From Jiangella endophytica (GTDB lineage: Bacteria > Actinomycetota > Actinomycetes > Jiangellales > Jiangellaceae), in the NCBI RefSeq assembly GCF_003427025.1, contig NZ_QVAI01000006.1, positions 310,001 through 374,000 of the forward strand: DNA of 64,000 nucleotides, written 5' to 3'. The position numbers and the translations under genes are program-made. Below are positions 54,593 to 62,441 of this stretch, in pieces (the first letter of the stretch is position 1; the number at the start of each line of letters is the position of its first letter). The notes beneath the pieces are model-generated. The model made no database searches and had not been told where the DNA came from. It saw nothing but the letters and a program-made list of their open reading frames with translations.

Positions 54593-55945
54593 ATGTACCG
54601 ACGATCCAGGACATGGGTCGCAGGCTGGGCTTTGTGGAGCGCGCCCAGGTCGGTCGTCGTCGTCGTGCTCACGGTCGACGCCATCGCGGTCCTGGTGAGC
54701 ATCGCAACGGCGTTCCTCGTGCCGGTTCACGGCGTCGACGTGCTGCGCTTCGCGGTTCTCGCGCTCTGCGCCGCCGTCGCCATCGAGCTCACCCGCCAGT
54801 TCGAGAGCCGCCGCGAGTACGCGCGCACGAGCACGGTCCCGTACATCGACACCAAGGCGGTCTGGAGCTTCGCCGCGGTCGTCGTCCTGCCGCCGGTCCT
54901 CGCCACCGCGATGGTCGTCTTCACCTATACGCTCGCCTGGTTCCGCGTACAGCCCAACCGGCAGAAGCTGCCGTATCGGTGGATCTTCTCCTCCGCGACG
55001 GTGCTCTGCGGCACCCACGCGGCGGTCGCCGTCCTCGCGGTGGGAATGGCCGGGTACCCGCGGGCGCCGGGCGAGGCGACCTGGGTCGGCCTGATGGATC
55101 TCGGCATCGTCGCCTGCGCTGCCGTGGTGCGATGGGCCATCAACCTCGGCCTGATCATGACGGCCATCGCGCTCTCCAAGCCGACCGTCACCGCGCGTGA
55201 ACTCTTCGCCAACTTCGGCGAGCAGCTCCTCGAGGCCGGCGCCATCGGTCTCGGCCTGGTGGCCGCCGCGGTGGTCGTCACGAACCCGTTCGTGCTGCCC
55301 GGCATCGTCATCGCCATGATCGCTCTGCACCGCGGCATCCTGCTGAGCCAGTACCAGGAGGCCTCGCGGGTCGATTCCAAGACCGGGCTGACCACGGCCG
55401 GGTGGTGGCACGACTTCGCCGAACGGTCACTGGCCCGGGCCCGCGACCGCGACGAGACTCTCGGGCTGCTGATCGTCGACCTCGACCACTTCAAGAACAT
55501 CAACGACACCCACGGCCACCCCTACGGCGACAGCGTCCTGAAGGCTGTGGCCCGCGAGCTGATGGCGGAGATCCGCGACAACGACGCCTGCGGGCGCTGG
55601 GGCGGCGAAGAGTTCGTCGTCGTGTTGCCTGACGTCGGCACGCAGCAGAACCTCCACAACGTCGCCGAGCGCATCCGGCGCCGGGTCCAGTCGATCGTCG
55701 TGCAGCCACCGGGCCAGGACCTCCCAGCCGCCGAGATCGGCATCACGGCCTCCGTCGGCGGTGCGATCTTCCCGTCGGCCGGCATCACGAGCATCGACGA
55801 GCTGCTGCTGGCGGCCGACACCGCGCTGTACGCAGCCAAGAACTCCGGCCGCAACACGGTCCGGCTGGGTGGCTCCGACGTCCCGGCGCTGCCGAAGCAG
55901 CGGGCGCTGCCGCAGCAGGCCGAGCCGCCGAACGCGCGCGGCTGA
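54593..55945 (+). CDS. membrane-bound diguanylate cyclase
   Basis: The start is uncertain: ATG 54593 (GGAGG 12 bases upstream), GTG 54584 or ATG 54551. From 54593 the product has 450 aa with about six membrane helices (residues 15-260). A complete GGDEF domain follows, with DSKTGLTTAGWW, VDLDHFKNINDTHGH, and GGEEF preceded at five residues by RDND, an I-site. It should make c-di-GMP with product inhibition and is the second c-di-GMP enzyme within 10 kb of bldD. The C-terminus is a Pro/Gln-rich tail. Confidence 0.9.
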   Translation: MYRRSRTWVAGWALWSAPRSVVVVVLTVDAIAVLVSIATAFLVPVHGVDVLRFAVLALCAAVAIELTRQFESRREYARTSTVPYIDTKAVWSFAAVVVLPPVLATAMVVFTYTLAWFRVQPNRQKLPYRWIFSSATVLCGTHAAVAVLAVGMAGYPRAPGEATWVGLMDLGIVACAAVVRWAINLGLIMTAIALSKPTVTARELFANFGEQLLEAGAIGLGLVAAAVVVTNPFVLPGIVIAMIALHRGILLSQYQEASRVDSKTGLTTAGWWHDFAERSLARARDRDETLGLLIVDLDHFKNINDTHGHPYGDSVLKAVARELMAEIRDNDACGRWGGEEFVVVLPDVGTQQNLHNVAERIRRRVQSIVVQPPGQDLPAAEIGITASVGGAIFPSAGITSIDELLLAADTALYAAKNSGRNTVRLGGSDVPALPKQRALPQQAEPPNARG

Positions 55946-55987
55946 CCCGCGCTTCCCGGCCGGCGCCCGCTCCGGGATGATGGGCCG

Positions 55988-57010
55988 ATGCGTGCATTCA
56001 TCGGGGCCGCCACCTCGGCCGGCCAGGGCGGACCAGCGGCCGGCGTCACCGTCGCCGACATCGAGAAGGGCGTGGTGACGCCTCTCGGCGGGCCGGCGCT
56101 TCACGGCGTCGGCAACCCCATGTACCTGGCGCTGTCGCCGGACGGCCGGGTGCTGTACGCCATCCACGAGGTCGACGACGGCCACGTCAGCGCGTGGGCG
56201 CTCGACGGCGACGTGCCGCGGCCGCTGGGCCGGCCGCGTTCGACCGGCGGCAACGGGACCTGCCACCTCTCCGTGCACCCGGGCGGACGGTACCTGCTGA
56301 GCGCCGACTACGGATCCGGCTCGCTGAGCGTGCACCCGATCGACGCCGACGGCTCCCTCGGCGAGGCCACGCACGTCGTCCGGCACGAGGGCAGCGGCCC
56401 GGACACCCAGCGACAGGCCGGCCCGCACGCGCACATGATCGTCACCGACGCCGCGCGCGGCCACGTCCTGGCCACCGACCTCGGCACCGACACCGTCTAC
56501 CGCTACGTGCTCGACGAAGGCACCGGCCGGCTGAGCCTGGCCGACGAGATCGCGGTCGCCCCCGGCGACGGACCGCGGCACCTCGTCATCCGCGACCACT
56601 ACGCGTACGTCGTCACCGAACTGGCCTCGACCGTCACGGTCGTCGACCTGACGACGGCCGAGGTGGTCGCCGACGTCGCCACGCACGTCGACGACGGGCG
56701 CGGGCCCAGCTACCCGTCGGCGATCCGGCTCGGTGCCGACGGCCGGTTCCTCTACGTGGCGAACCGGGTCGTCGACGAGATCGCCGTGCTGTCGGTCGAC
56801 GGGCCGGACGTCGCGCTGGTCGCGAGCGTCGCGTGCGGCGGCAGCCACCCGCGCGACCTCGAACTGGACCCTGAGGGGCAGTACCTGTACGTGGCGAACC
56901 AGTTCTCCGACCAACTGGCCTCGTTCAGGGTCGATCAGCAGACGGGAGTGCCGGAGCCGGCCGGGCACGTGCTCAGCACGCCGAGCCCGGCCAGCATCCT
57001 GTTCGGCTGA
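55988..57010 (+). CDS. lactonase-family seven-bladed beta-propeller (6-phosphogluconolactonase type)
   Basis: The 340-aa protein has repeated propeller blades, e.g. LALSPDGRVLYAIHE, LSVHPGGRYLLSADYGSG, and LGADGRFLYVANR. The ending DPEGQYLYVANQFSDQLASF is typical of the Pgl/YbhE family. His and Glu residues of the family active site (GPHAH, GPRHL) are present. It may hydrolyse 6-phosphogluconolactone or another sugar lactone. No pentose-phosphate genes are near. Confidence 0.88.
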   Translation: MRAFIGAATSAGQGGPAAGVTVADIEKGVVTPLGGPALHGVGNPMYLALSPDGRVLYAIHEVDDGHVSAWALDGDVPRPLGRPRSTGGNGTCHLSVHPGGRYLLSADYGSGSLSVHPIDADGSLGEATHVVRHEGSGPDTQRQAGPHAHMIVTDAARGHVLATDLGTDTVYRYVLDEGTGRLSLADEIAVAPGDGPRHLVIRDHYAYVVTELASTVTVVDLTTAEVVADVATHVDDGRGPSYPSAIRLGADGRFLYVANRVVDEIAVLSVDGPDVALVASVACGGSHPRDLELDPEGQYLYVANQFSDQLASFRVDQQTGVPEPAGHVLSTPSPASILFG

Positions 57011-57025
57011 CCGGGCCCCGCGCGG

Positions 57026-58492
57026 TCAGGACCGCGAGCGCTGCCGGCGCGCCCGCCGGCTACCCGGGAGGGCGGCGGGCCGGCCGGTGCCCGGCACGGT
57101 GTCGTGCGTGGCGGCCGGACGGTGCGCGGCGCCGGGCGAGAGGGCGGTCAGCCGGCGACGGCCGCGGCGCCCGGCCGCGACCGGCTCCGGCACGTGCGTC
57201 TCGACGACGGCCGGCGGCGGGGTCTCGCCGGTGATCGGCGGGTCGGGCTCGAGGCCGGAGATCTGCCGCGGCCGCGCGATGAGGAACATCGCCGCGACGG
57301 CGAGCACCGACATGCCCAGCATGACGCCCGCCATCGGCACCGCCGACCCGGTGCCGAACGCTCCGACCAGCGGAGCGCTGACCGCGCCGACGGCGAAGTT
57401 CATGGCGCCGAGCAGCGCCGCCGCGGTGCCGGCCGACCGGCCGTGATTGGCCAGCGCGAGCACCGGGATGTTCGGCATGGTGAAGCCGACCGTGGTGAGG
57501 ATGACGAACAGCGGCACCGCGATGCCGTAGATGCCCAGCAGGCCGGTGGCCGCGAACACCACCATGAGCGCGGCCGCCGCCGAGGCGACGACCAGCGCGC
57601 CCGCCAGGATCCATTGCGGCCGGACCCGCCGGACCAGCCGCGCGTTCAGCTGCGTCGCGGCGATCAGGCCGAGCGAGTTGACGCCGAAGACGATGCCGTA
57701 GGCCTGCTCGGACAGGCCGAACACGTCCTGGAAGACGAACGACGAGCCCGCGATGTAGCCGAAGAGCGCGGCCATCATCAGGCCGCCGGTCAGCATGAGG
57801 CCGACGAACGTGCGCTCGCGCAGGATGGAGCCGTACGTGCGCAGCGTGGCGGCGACCCCGCCGGCGCGCCGGCGGTCCTCGGGCAGCGTCTCCTGCAGCC
57901 CGAACACGACGACGGCGACCAGCCCGAGGCCGAGGGCGGCGAGCACCCAGAAGACGCCACGCCAGTCGGTGAACTGCAGCACCTGGCCGCCGAGCGTGGG
58001 CGCGAGCACCGGCGCGACACCGGTGACCAGCATCAGCCGCGACAGCAGCCGGATGGCCGGCATGCCCGTGTAGAGGTCGCGGACGACGGCCATGGACACG
58101 ACGGCACCGGCGGCGGCCGCCATGCCCTGCAGGACCCGGAAGACGCCGAGGACCTCGATGGTGGGTGCGACGGCGCACAGCAGTGACGCGACGACATGGG
58201 TGAGCGTCGCCGCGATGAGCGGACGGCGGCGGCCAACGGCGTCTGACCACGGGCCGAGGATGAGCTGGCCGACGGCGAAGCCCAGCAGCGTGCCGGTGAG
58301 GGTCAGCTGGACCTGGGCCTCGGTGGCGCTCAGGTCGCCCGCGATGTCGGGGAACGCGGGCAGGTAGAGGTCGATGGTCAGCGGTCCGAGTGCGGTGAGC
58401 GCGCCGAGCACGAGGATCCGGCGGATCATCGTGCCGCGGGACAGGCCGGTGGCGCCGTCGGCGTCCGGCACGGCGCTAGTACGCGCAGACAA
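57026..58492 (-). CDS. Bcr/CflA-type MFS drug exporter
   Basis: TTG 58492 has GGAAGAGG 6 bases upstream; GTG 58471 and ATG 58429 are alternatives. The product is 488 aa from TTG. It shows LGALTALGPLTIDLYLPAFP, motif A SDAVGRRRPLIAA, and about 12 helices. An unusually long basic C-terminal tail of about 75 residues follows. Bcr/CflA proteins export drugs such as bicyclomycin or chloramphenicol. The leader upstream can encode a short in-frame peptide ending TYYLWKRLPL, so translational control is possible. Confidence 0.87.
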   Translation of the reverse strand: MSARTSAVPDADGATGLSRGTMIRRILVLGALTALGPLTIDLYLPAFPDIAGDLSATEAQVQLTLTGTLLGFAVGQLILGPWSDAVGRRRPLIAATLTHVVASLLCAVAPTIEVLGVFRVLQGMAAAAGAVVSMAVVRDLYTGMPAIRLLSRLMLVTGVAPVLAPTLGGQVLQFTDWRGVFWVLAALGLGLVAVVVFGLQETLPEDRRRAGGVAATLRTYGSILRERTFVGLMLTGGLMMAALFGYIAGSSFVFQDVFGLSEQAYGIVFGVNSLGLIAATQLNARLVRRVRPQWILAGALVVASAAAALMVVFAATGLLGIYGIAVPLFVILTTVGFTMPNIPVLALANHGRSAGTAAALLGAMNFAVGAVSAPLVGAFGTGSAVPMAGVMLGMSVLAVAAMFLIARPRQISGLEPDPPITGETPPPAVVETHVPEPVAAGRRGRRRLTALSPGAAHRPAATHDTVPGTGRPAALPGSRRARRQRSRS

Positions 58493-58644
58493 GGGCAGCC
58501 TCTTCCAGAGGTAGTACGTGAAGGGGGTGAGCGAGGTACGGCGCGCGACTGCTGCGGCGCGGACACCGTCATCGTCAACTGTGCCAGAGGCGCCTGACAT
58601 TCCGACAGGGAGTTTCGTGTGACGCGGCGTACAAGTGGCGCGCG

Positions 58645-59682
58645 TCAGCGCAGCAGCGGCGCGACGGCCTTCCAGCCCGGGTCGGGGTGGCTCTGGACCG
58701 CGGCGGTGCCGTGCGTCCACTGCGTCAGCGCCTTGCCGACCGGCGCGGGGTCGATCTCGAGGCCGTCGACGTAGAGGTGCACGACGACATGGCCCTCGCC
58801 GGTGACCCGCCCGACGTGGACGACCTGCGGGCCCTCACCACCCAGCTGGGCGATGACCTGCTGGACCAGCCGGTCGGCGTCGTCGAGCAGGCTCTCCTGG
58901 GCCGGCATGCCGTCGGGGCCGGGCGGGTAGTCGAGCACGAGCGCGACGTGGGTGTCGGCCAGCGGCCGTTCGACGCGGTCCAGCGGGCGGCGCACGAGCG
59001 CGACGATCGGGCCTTTGCGGCCGCTGCCGCGCAGTAGCGCCCAGACGTCGTCGGACGGGCGCAGCTGGTCGACCACCGACCCCAGCATCGACACCGGGAT
59101 GGCGTCCAGCGGCGGGTCGGCGGAGACCTCGACCTCACCGATCCAGCGCTCCGCCTCGTCCTCGCCGAGCGCGGCGTCGAGGCCGTGGAACGCGACCGAG
59201 AGCCGGTGCTCCTTGTCCAGCAGCGGGAACAGCGGGTGGTGCACGACGACGTCGAGGCGGCCGCGCTGCTGGTCGACGCGGGTGCCGGCGATCAGCTCGC
59301 GCAACTCGATGTCGTAGTCGTCGATCTTCATGACGACGGAGTCGAACAGCGCGGGGTCGGCCCGGCGCACCGGCGCGAACTCGACGTCCGGGTCGTCGGG
59401 CGCGGCCAGCTTCCAGCGCTCGGCCAGCCCGCGCAGCTCGGCCTTGCCGCCGCTGGAGACCACCAGCATGAACCGCTTCGCCGAGCTCGGCGACACCTCC
59501 CAGTTGAGGGACGAGTCGATGGCCGCGACAGGCGGCCGGAGCAGCTCGATGAGGTCGTCCGACCGCTTCTCCTCGAACGCCGCGATGACATCGTCGCGGT
59601 GCTCGGACCACCACGCCCAGAACTGGGCGATCACGGGCCGGGGGTCGTCCGGCACCTTGGTCTTGCGGCGGAAGATCGCCAT
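58645..59682 (-). CDS. unknown cytoplasmic protein (345 aa)
   Basis: I start at ATG 59682 (MAIFRRKTKV); GTG 59727 would add 15 residues. The protein is soluble and acidic, with an N-terminal segment FWAWWSEHRDDVIAAFEE. The alternating strands that follow include DSSLNWEVSPSSAKRFMLVV. No known catalytic motif was recognised. Proteins with an early W..WW and WEV pattern occur widely in actinobacteria without assigned function. It is transcribed alone, in the same direction as the exporter. Confidence 0.7.
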   Translation of the reverse strand: MAIFRRKTKVPDDPRPVIAQFWAWWSEHRDDVIAAFEEKRSDDLIELLRPPVAAIDSSLNWEVSPSSAKRFMLVVSSGGKAELRGLAERWKLAAPDDPDVEFAPVRRADPALFDSVVMKIDDYDIELRELIAGTRVDQQRGRLDVVVHHPLFPLLDKEHRLSVAFHGLDAALGEDEAERWIGEVEVSADPPLDAIPVSMLGSVVDQLRPSDDVWALLRGSGRKGPIVALVRRPLDRVERPLADTHVALVLDYPPGPDGMPAQESLLDDADRLVQQVIAQLGGEGPQVVHVGRVTGEGHVVVHLYVDGLEIDPAPVGKALTQWTHGTAAVQSHPDPGWKAVAPLLR

Positions 59683-59793
59683 CTGGAGCTCGTCTCTACG
59701 GCGGCGGCTGATCGCGTCGACGATCACGGGTCGAGAGGAGCATCATAAAGAGTGCGGGATCGACCCGATGTCCTCCGAAGGAGGTGGGGGGTC

Positions 59794-60222
59794 ATGACAG
59801 CACCGACTCCCGACATCGAACGGCACCCCGACGTCGTCGTCATGAGGCGTAGGTACGACCAGATCGCCGAGACTCCCGTCGCGCAGTCCTCCGACGGCCT
59901 GGCCTTCCTGGCCGGCCTCTATCTGGCGATGTCGCCATGGGTGGTCGGGTTCACCGACCACTCCGCGCTCATGATGAGCAACCTGTTCACCGGTCTGGCC
60001 GTCACCGTGCTGGCGGCCGGGTTCGCCGCCGCCTACGGACGCCTGCACGGTGTCGCCTGGGTCTCGCCCCTGCTGGGCGCCTGGGCCATCGTGTCGGTGT
60101 GGGCCGTCAACGGGCCGACGCCGGGGACCTCGGCCATCGTGAGCAACGTCATCACCGGCGGCGTGATCGTGCTGTGCGCCGTCGCCATGATGTCCGGCAG
60201 CATGCGCCGGACGCGTCCATAA
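59794..60222 (+). CDS. SPW-repeat membrane protein
   Basis: ATG 59794 has a strong GAAGGAGG upstream. The 142-aa protein has a soluble N-terminus and about four helices, with the diagnostic LAGLYLAMSPWVVGF of the SPW domain near residues 39-53. Function unknown. A 12-bp-arm hairpin follows. Confidence 0.82.
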   Translation: MTAPTPDIERHPDVVVMRRRYDQIAETPVAQSSDGLAFLAGLYLAMSPWVVGFTDHSALMMSNLFTGLAVTVLAAGFAAAYGRLHGVAWVSPLLGAWAIVSVWAVNGPTPGTSAIVSNVITGGVIVLCAVAMMSGSMRRTRP

Positions 60223-60230
60223 CGACGGAC

Positions 60231-60277
60231 CTCGGGCGGCGGTGCTCCTTCCCCGATCCCGCGCGCCGCCGCCCGGG
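60231..60277 (+). terminator. hairpin after the SPW gene
   Basis: GGGCGGCGG (60234-60242) and CCGCCGCCC (60266-60274) pair, extended by three more pairs with one wobble. The loop is long (23 bases) and there is no T-run, so termination is likely but not certain. Confidence 0.45.
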
Positions 60278-60314
60278 CCCCTCGTTCAGCACCCCGTCCA
60301 GCATGATGGCGGCC

Positions 60315-60917
60315 ATGGAGTTCGCCGACGTCGTCACCCGTCGCCGCATGGTCCGTAACTACACCGACGAGCCGGTCGACCCGGCCGTCGTCGACCGCGT
60401 CCTCGCCAACGCCCTGCACGCGCCGAGCGCCGGGTTCAGCCAGGGCTGGGCGTTCCTGCGCCTGGACACCCCCGCCGACGTCGCCCGGTTCTGGGCCGCT
60501 GCCACGCCGGCCGGCCTGGGCTCCGACGGCTGGTCCGCCGGGCTGCGCCGGGCGCCCGTGCTCATCGTGCCGCTCTCCTCGAAGGCCGCCTACCTCGACC
60601 GGTACGCGGAGCCGGACAAGGGCTGGACCGACCGCGACGAGTCCCGCTGGACGGCGCCGTACTGGGACATCGACACCGGCATGGCCAGCCTGCTCATGCT
60701 GCTGACGGTTGTCGACGAGGGTCTGGGCGCCTGCTTCTTCGGCATCCCCGCCGAGCGCGTCGACGGATTCCGGGGCGCGTTCGGCGTGCCGGAGGACTAC
60801 AAGCCGATCGGCGTCGTCAGCATCGGCCACCGCGCCCGGGACCGGCGGTCGCCGTCGTTGAAGCGCGGCCGCCGCGACCTCGACGCCGTCGTGCACCGGG
60901 GACGCTGGAGCGCCTGA
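60315..60917 (+). CDS. nitroreductase-family flavoprotein
   Basis: Three in-frame ATGs (60303, 60306, 60315) are possible; the last gives MEFADVVTRRRMVRNYTDEP, the usual family N-terminus (200 aa). The FMN-contact segment APSAGFSQGWAF and a C-terminal GIPAERVDGFRGAFGVPEDY follow. It reduces nitro or quinone compounds with NAD(P)H; the natural substrate is unknown. Confidence 0.87.
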   Translation: MEFADVVTRRRMVRNYTDEPVDPAVVDRVLANALHAPSAGFSQGWAFLRLDTPADVARFWAAATPAGLGSDGWSAGLRRAPVLIVPLSSKAAYLDRYAEPDKGWTDRDESRWTAPYWDIDTGMASLLMLLTVVDEGLGACFFGIPAERVDGFRGAFGVPEDYKPIGVVSIGHRARDRRSPSLKRGRRDLDAVVHRGRWSA

Positions 60918-60998
60918 CCGACTGCTGCCGCGGCCCGGGAACCGTCATCGATGGACCGTGCCTGCGGAGGTGTCGTCGCCCGCTGATCTCGGCGCGGC

Positions 60999-62021
60999 TC
61001 AGACGCCGCCGAAACGGCGCTCGAGCAGGGCATTGAGAAGCGCGGCCGCGGTGCCGGCGTCGTCGACGGTGACGAGGGTGCGCGCGCCGTCGGTGCGCTC
61101 GACCAGCAGCGCCTCACCGCCGCGCAGCACGTAGCCACGAGTGCCCTTGAGCGGCCCGATCGCGGAGACCCGGTAGCCGAAGCCGCCGAAGTCGCGGGCC
61201 GGGCGGACGGTGACGGTGCTCGCCCGCGCGATGCGGTCCAGCGACGTGTGCATGCGCGGCCGGCCGAACCGGCCGCGGACCGTGAGCCCACGCTCGTCGA
61301 CGGTCACCGTGATGGAGAACATCGCCACCGCCAGCACCGCGAGCCCCAGGCCGAGGCCGAGCACCCACCACTGCCGGCCGAGCACTCCGACGATCGCGGT
61401 GACGCCGATGCCGGCGACGAGCACGACGGCGGGCACGCCGCCGGTCGCGGCCGATCGCGTCCAGACCACCCGCTCGGCGGCGCCGACGTCCAGGTGCGGC
61501 GCCTCGCTGGCGCCGGGCGGCAGCGGCCCGAGCGGCCGGGCGCCGGACGTCCGGCGCGGCACCAGCAGCGCCGCGAGAACGGCGGCGGCGACACCGGCGG
61601 CCAGTGCGAGCGGGATGGTCGCGCCGGGCAGTTCGACGGCGGCGGCGTCGGCCAGCCCGCGTTGCCGCTCGGTCAGCAGCACCACCAGCGCCGTGACGAA
61701 CCCCGTCGTGCCGGCCGTGGTGGCGGCCACGACCCGGGTGATCGTGGCGTCGGCCCGGACCGTGAGCACCAGCGCCAGCCCGATGACGGCGAACGCCACG
61801 GCGAACCCGCCGACCAGCCAGGCCACCGTCGACACCGAGCTGAACCCGTCGGCCGCCCCGTCGACGCCCCAGTGGCTGGCGACCCGGGCCGGCAGCTGAT
61901 CGCGCCAGCTGAGCACCAGCGCGGCGCCCACCGCACCGATGGCGATCGGCAACCCGGCGCCGGCCAGCAGCGCCCGCACCAGGACGCCGCGGCCGGGGCC
62001 ACCTGTCGTCTGCTCCGTCAT
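60999..62021 (-). CDS. DUF1648-type membrane protein with a C-terminal PH-like domain
   Basis: ATG 62021 overlaps the GntR stop (ATGA). The 340-aa product has a DUF1648 start (LPARVASHWGVDGAADGFSS near 43-62), with about eight helices in total. A C-terminal globular part (VDERGLTVRGRFGRPRMHTS onward) resembles the bacterial PH-like domains of such proteins. DUF1648 proteins often sit beside YtrA-type GntR regulators, as here. Function unknown. Confidence 0.8.
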   Translation of the reverse strand: MTEQTTGGPGRGVLVRALLAGAGLPIAIGAVGAALVLSWRDQLPARVASHWGVDGAADGFSSVSTVAWLVGGFAVAFAVIGLALVLTVRADATITRVVAATTAGTTGFVTALVVLLTERQRGLADAAAVELPGATIPLALAAGVAAAVLAALLVPRRTSGARPLGPLPPGASEAPHLDVGAAERVVWTRSAATGGVPAVVLVAGIGVTAIVGVLGRQWWVLGLGLGLAVLAVAMFSITVTVDERGLTVRGRFGRPRMHTSLDRIARASTVTVRPARDFGGFGYRVSAIGPLKGTRGYVLRGGEALLVERTDGARTLVTVDDAGTAAALLNALLERRFGGV

Positions 62022-62371
62022 GAGTACTCCCTCCGGATCAATGCGGTGAGCTCGTCGGCGCTCAGCCCCAGCCGGTGCGCCTCGGCGATCACGCCGGTGA
62101 CCGCCTCGCGCAGCCGGGCCAGGCCGGTCGCGCCGGCCTCGGTGACCACCGCGCCACGGCCGCGGCGCAGCTCCACGAGCCCTTCGTCCCGCAGCAGCTG
62201 GTAGCCGTGCAGGACCGTGTGGACGTTCAGCCCGAGCGACTCGGCCAGCTCGCGTGCGCTGGGCAGCCGTTCGCCCGCCGCCAGCTCGCCGCGCGCGATG
62301 GCACCGCGAACCGCTGCGGCCAGTTGAGCGAAGAGCGGCTCGGCGGATGCCGGGTCGAGTCGGATGAGCAC
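62018..62371 (-). CDS. GntR-family regulator (YtrA type)
   Basis: GTG 62371 gives 117 aa; the longer frame runs through the operator. The wHTH carries LAAGERLPSARELAESLGLN and a short C-terminal helix region, as in YtrA-subfamily proteins that lack a large effector domain. A palindrome lies 13 bases upstream. It probably represses itself and the coupled membrane-protein gene. Confidence 0.88.
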   Translation of the reverse strand: MLIRLDPASAEPLFAQLAAAVRGAIARGELAAGERLPSARELAESLGLNVHTVLHGYQLLRDEGLVELRRGRGAVVTEAGATGLARLREAVTGVIAEAHRLGLSADELTALIRREYS

Positions 62372-62383
62372 ACCTCGATTGTA

Positions 62384-62406
62384 TTGTTCTAGCTCTAATA
62401 GAACAA
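62384..62406. promoter_or_regulatory. 23-bp palindromic operator upstream of the GntR gene
   Basis: TTGTTCTA, 7 bases, TAGAACAA: perfect 8-base arms, AT-rich, 13 bases upstream of the gntR start and 36 bases before the divergent peptidase start. YtrA-type regulators bind such repeats. Confidence 0.75.
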
Positions 62407-62441
62407 GTTTGGCGACGCTGGCGTGCGGTACGGTCGGGCTC

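Noticed and set aside
57021-57036. hairpin between the lactonase and Bcr/CflA genes
   Set aside because: Only seven base pairs with a two-base loop; too weak to call a terminator.
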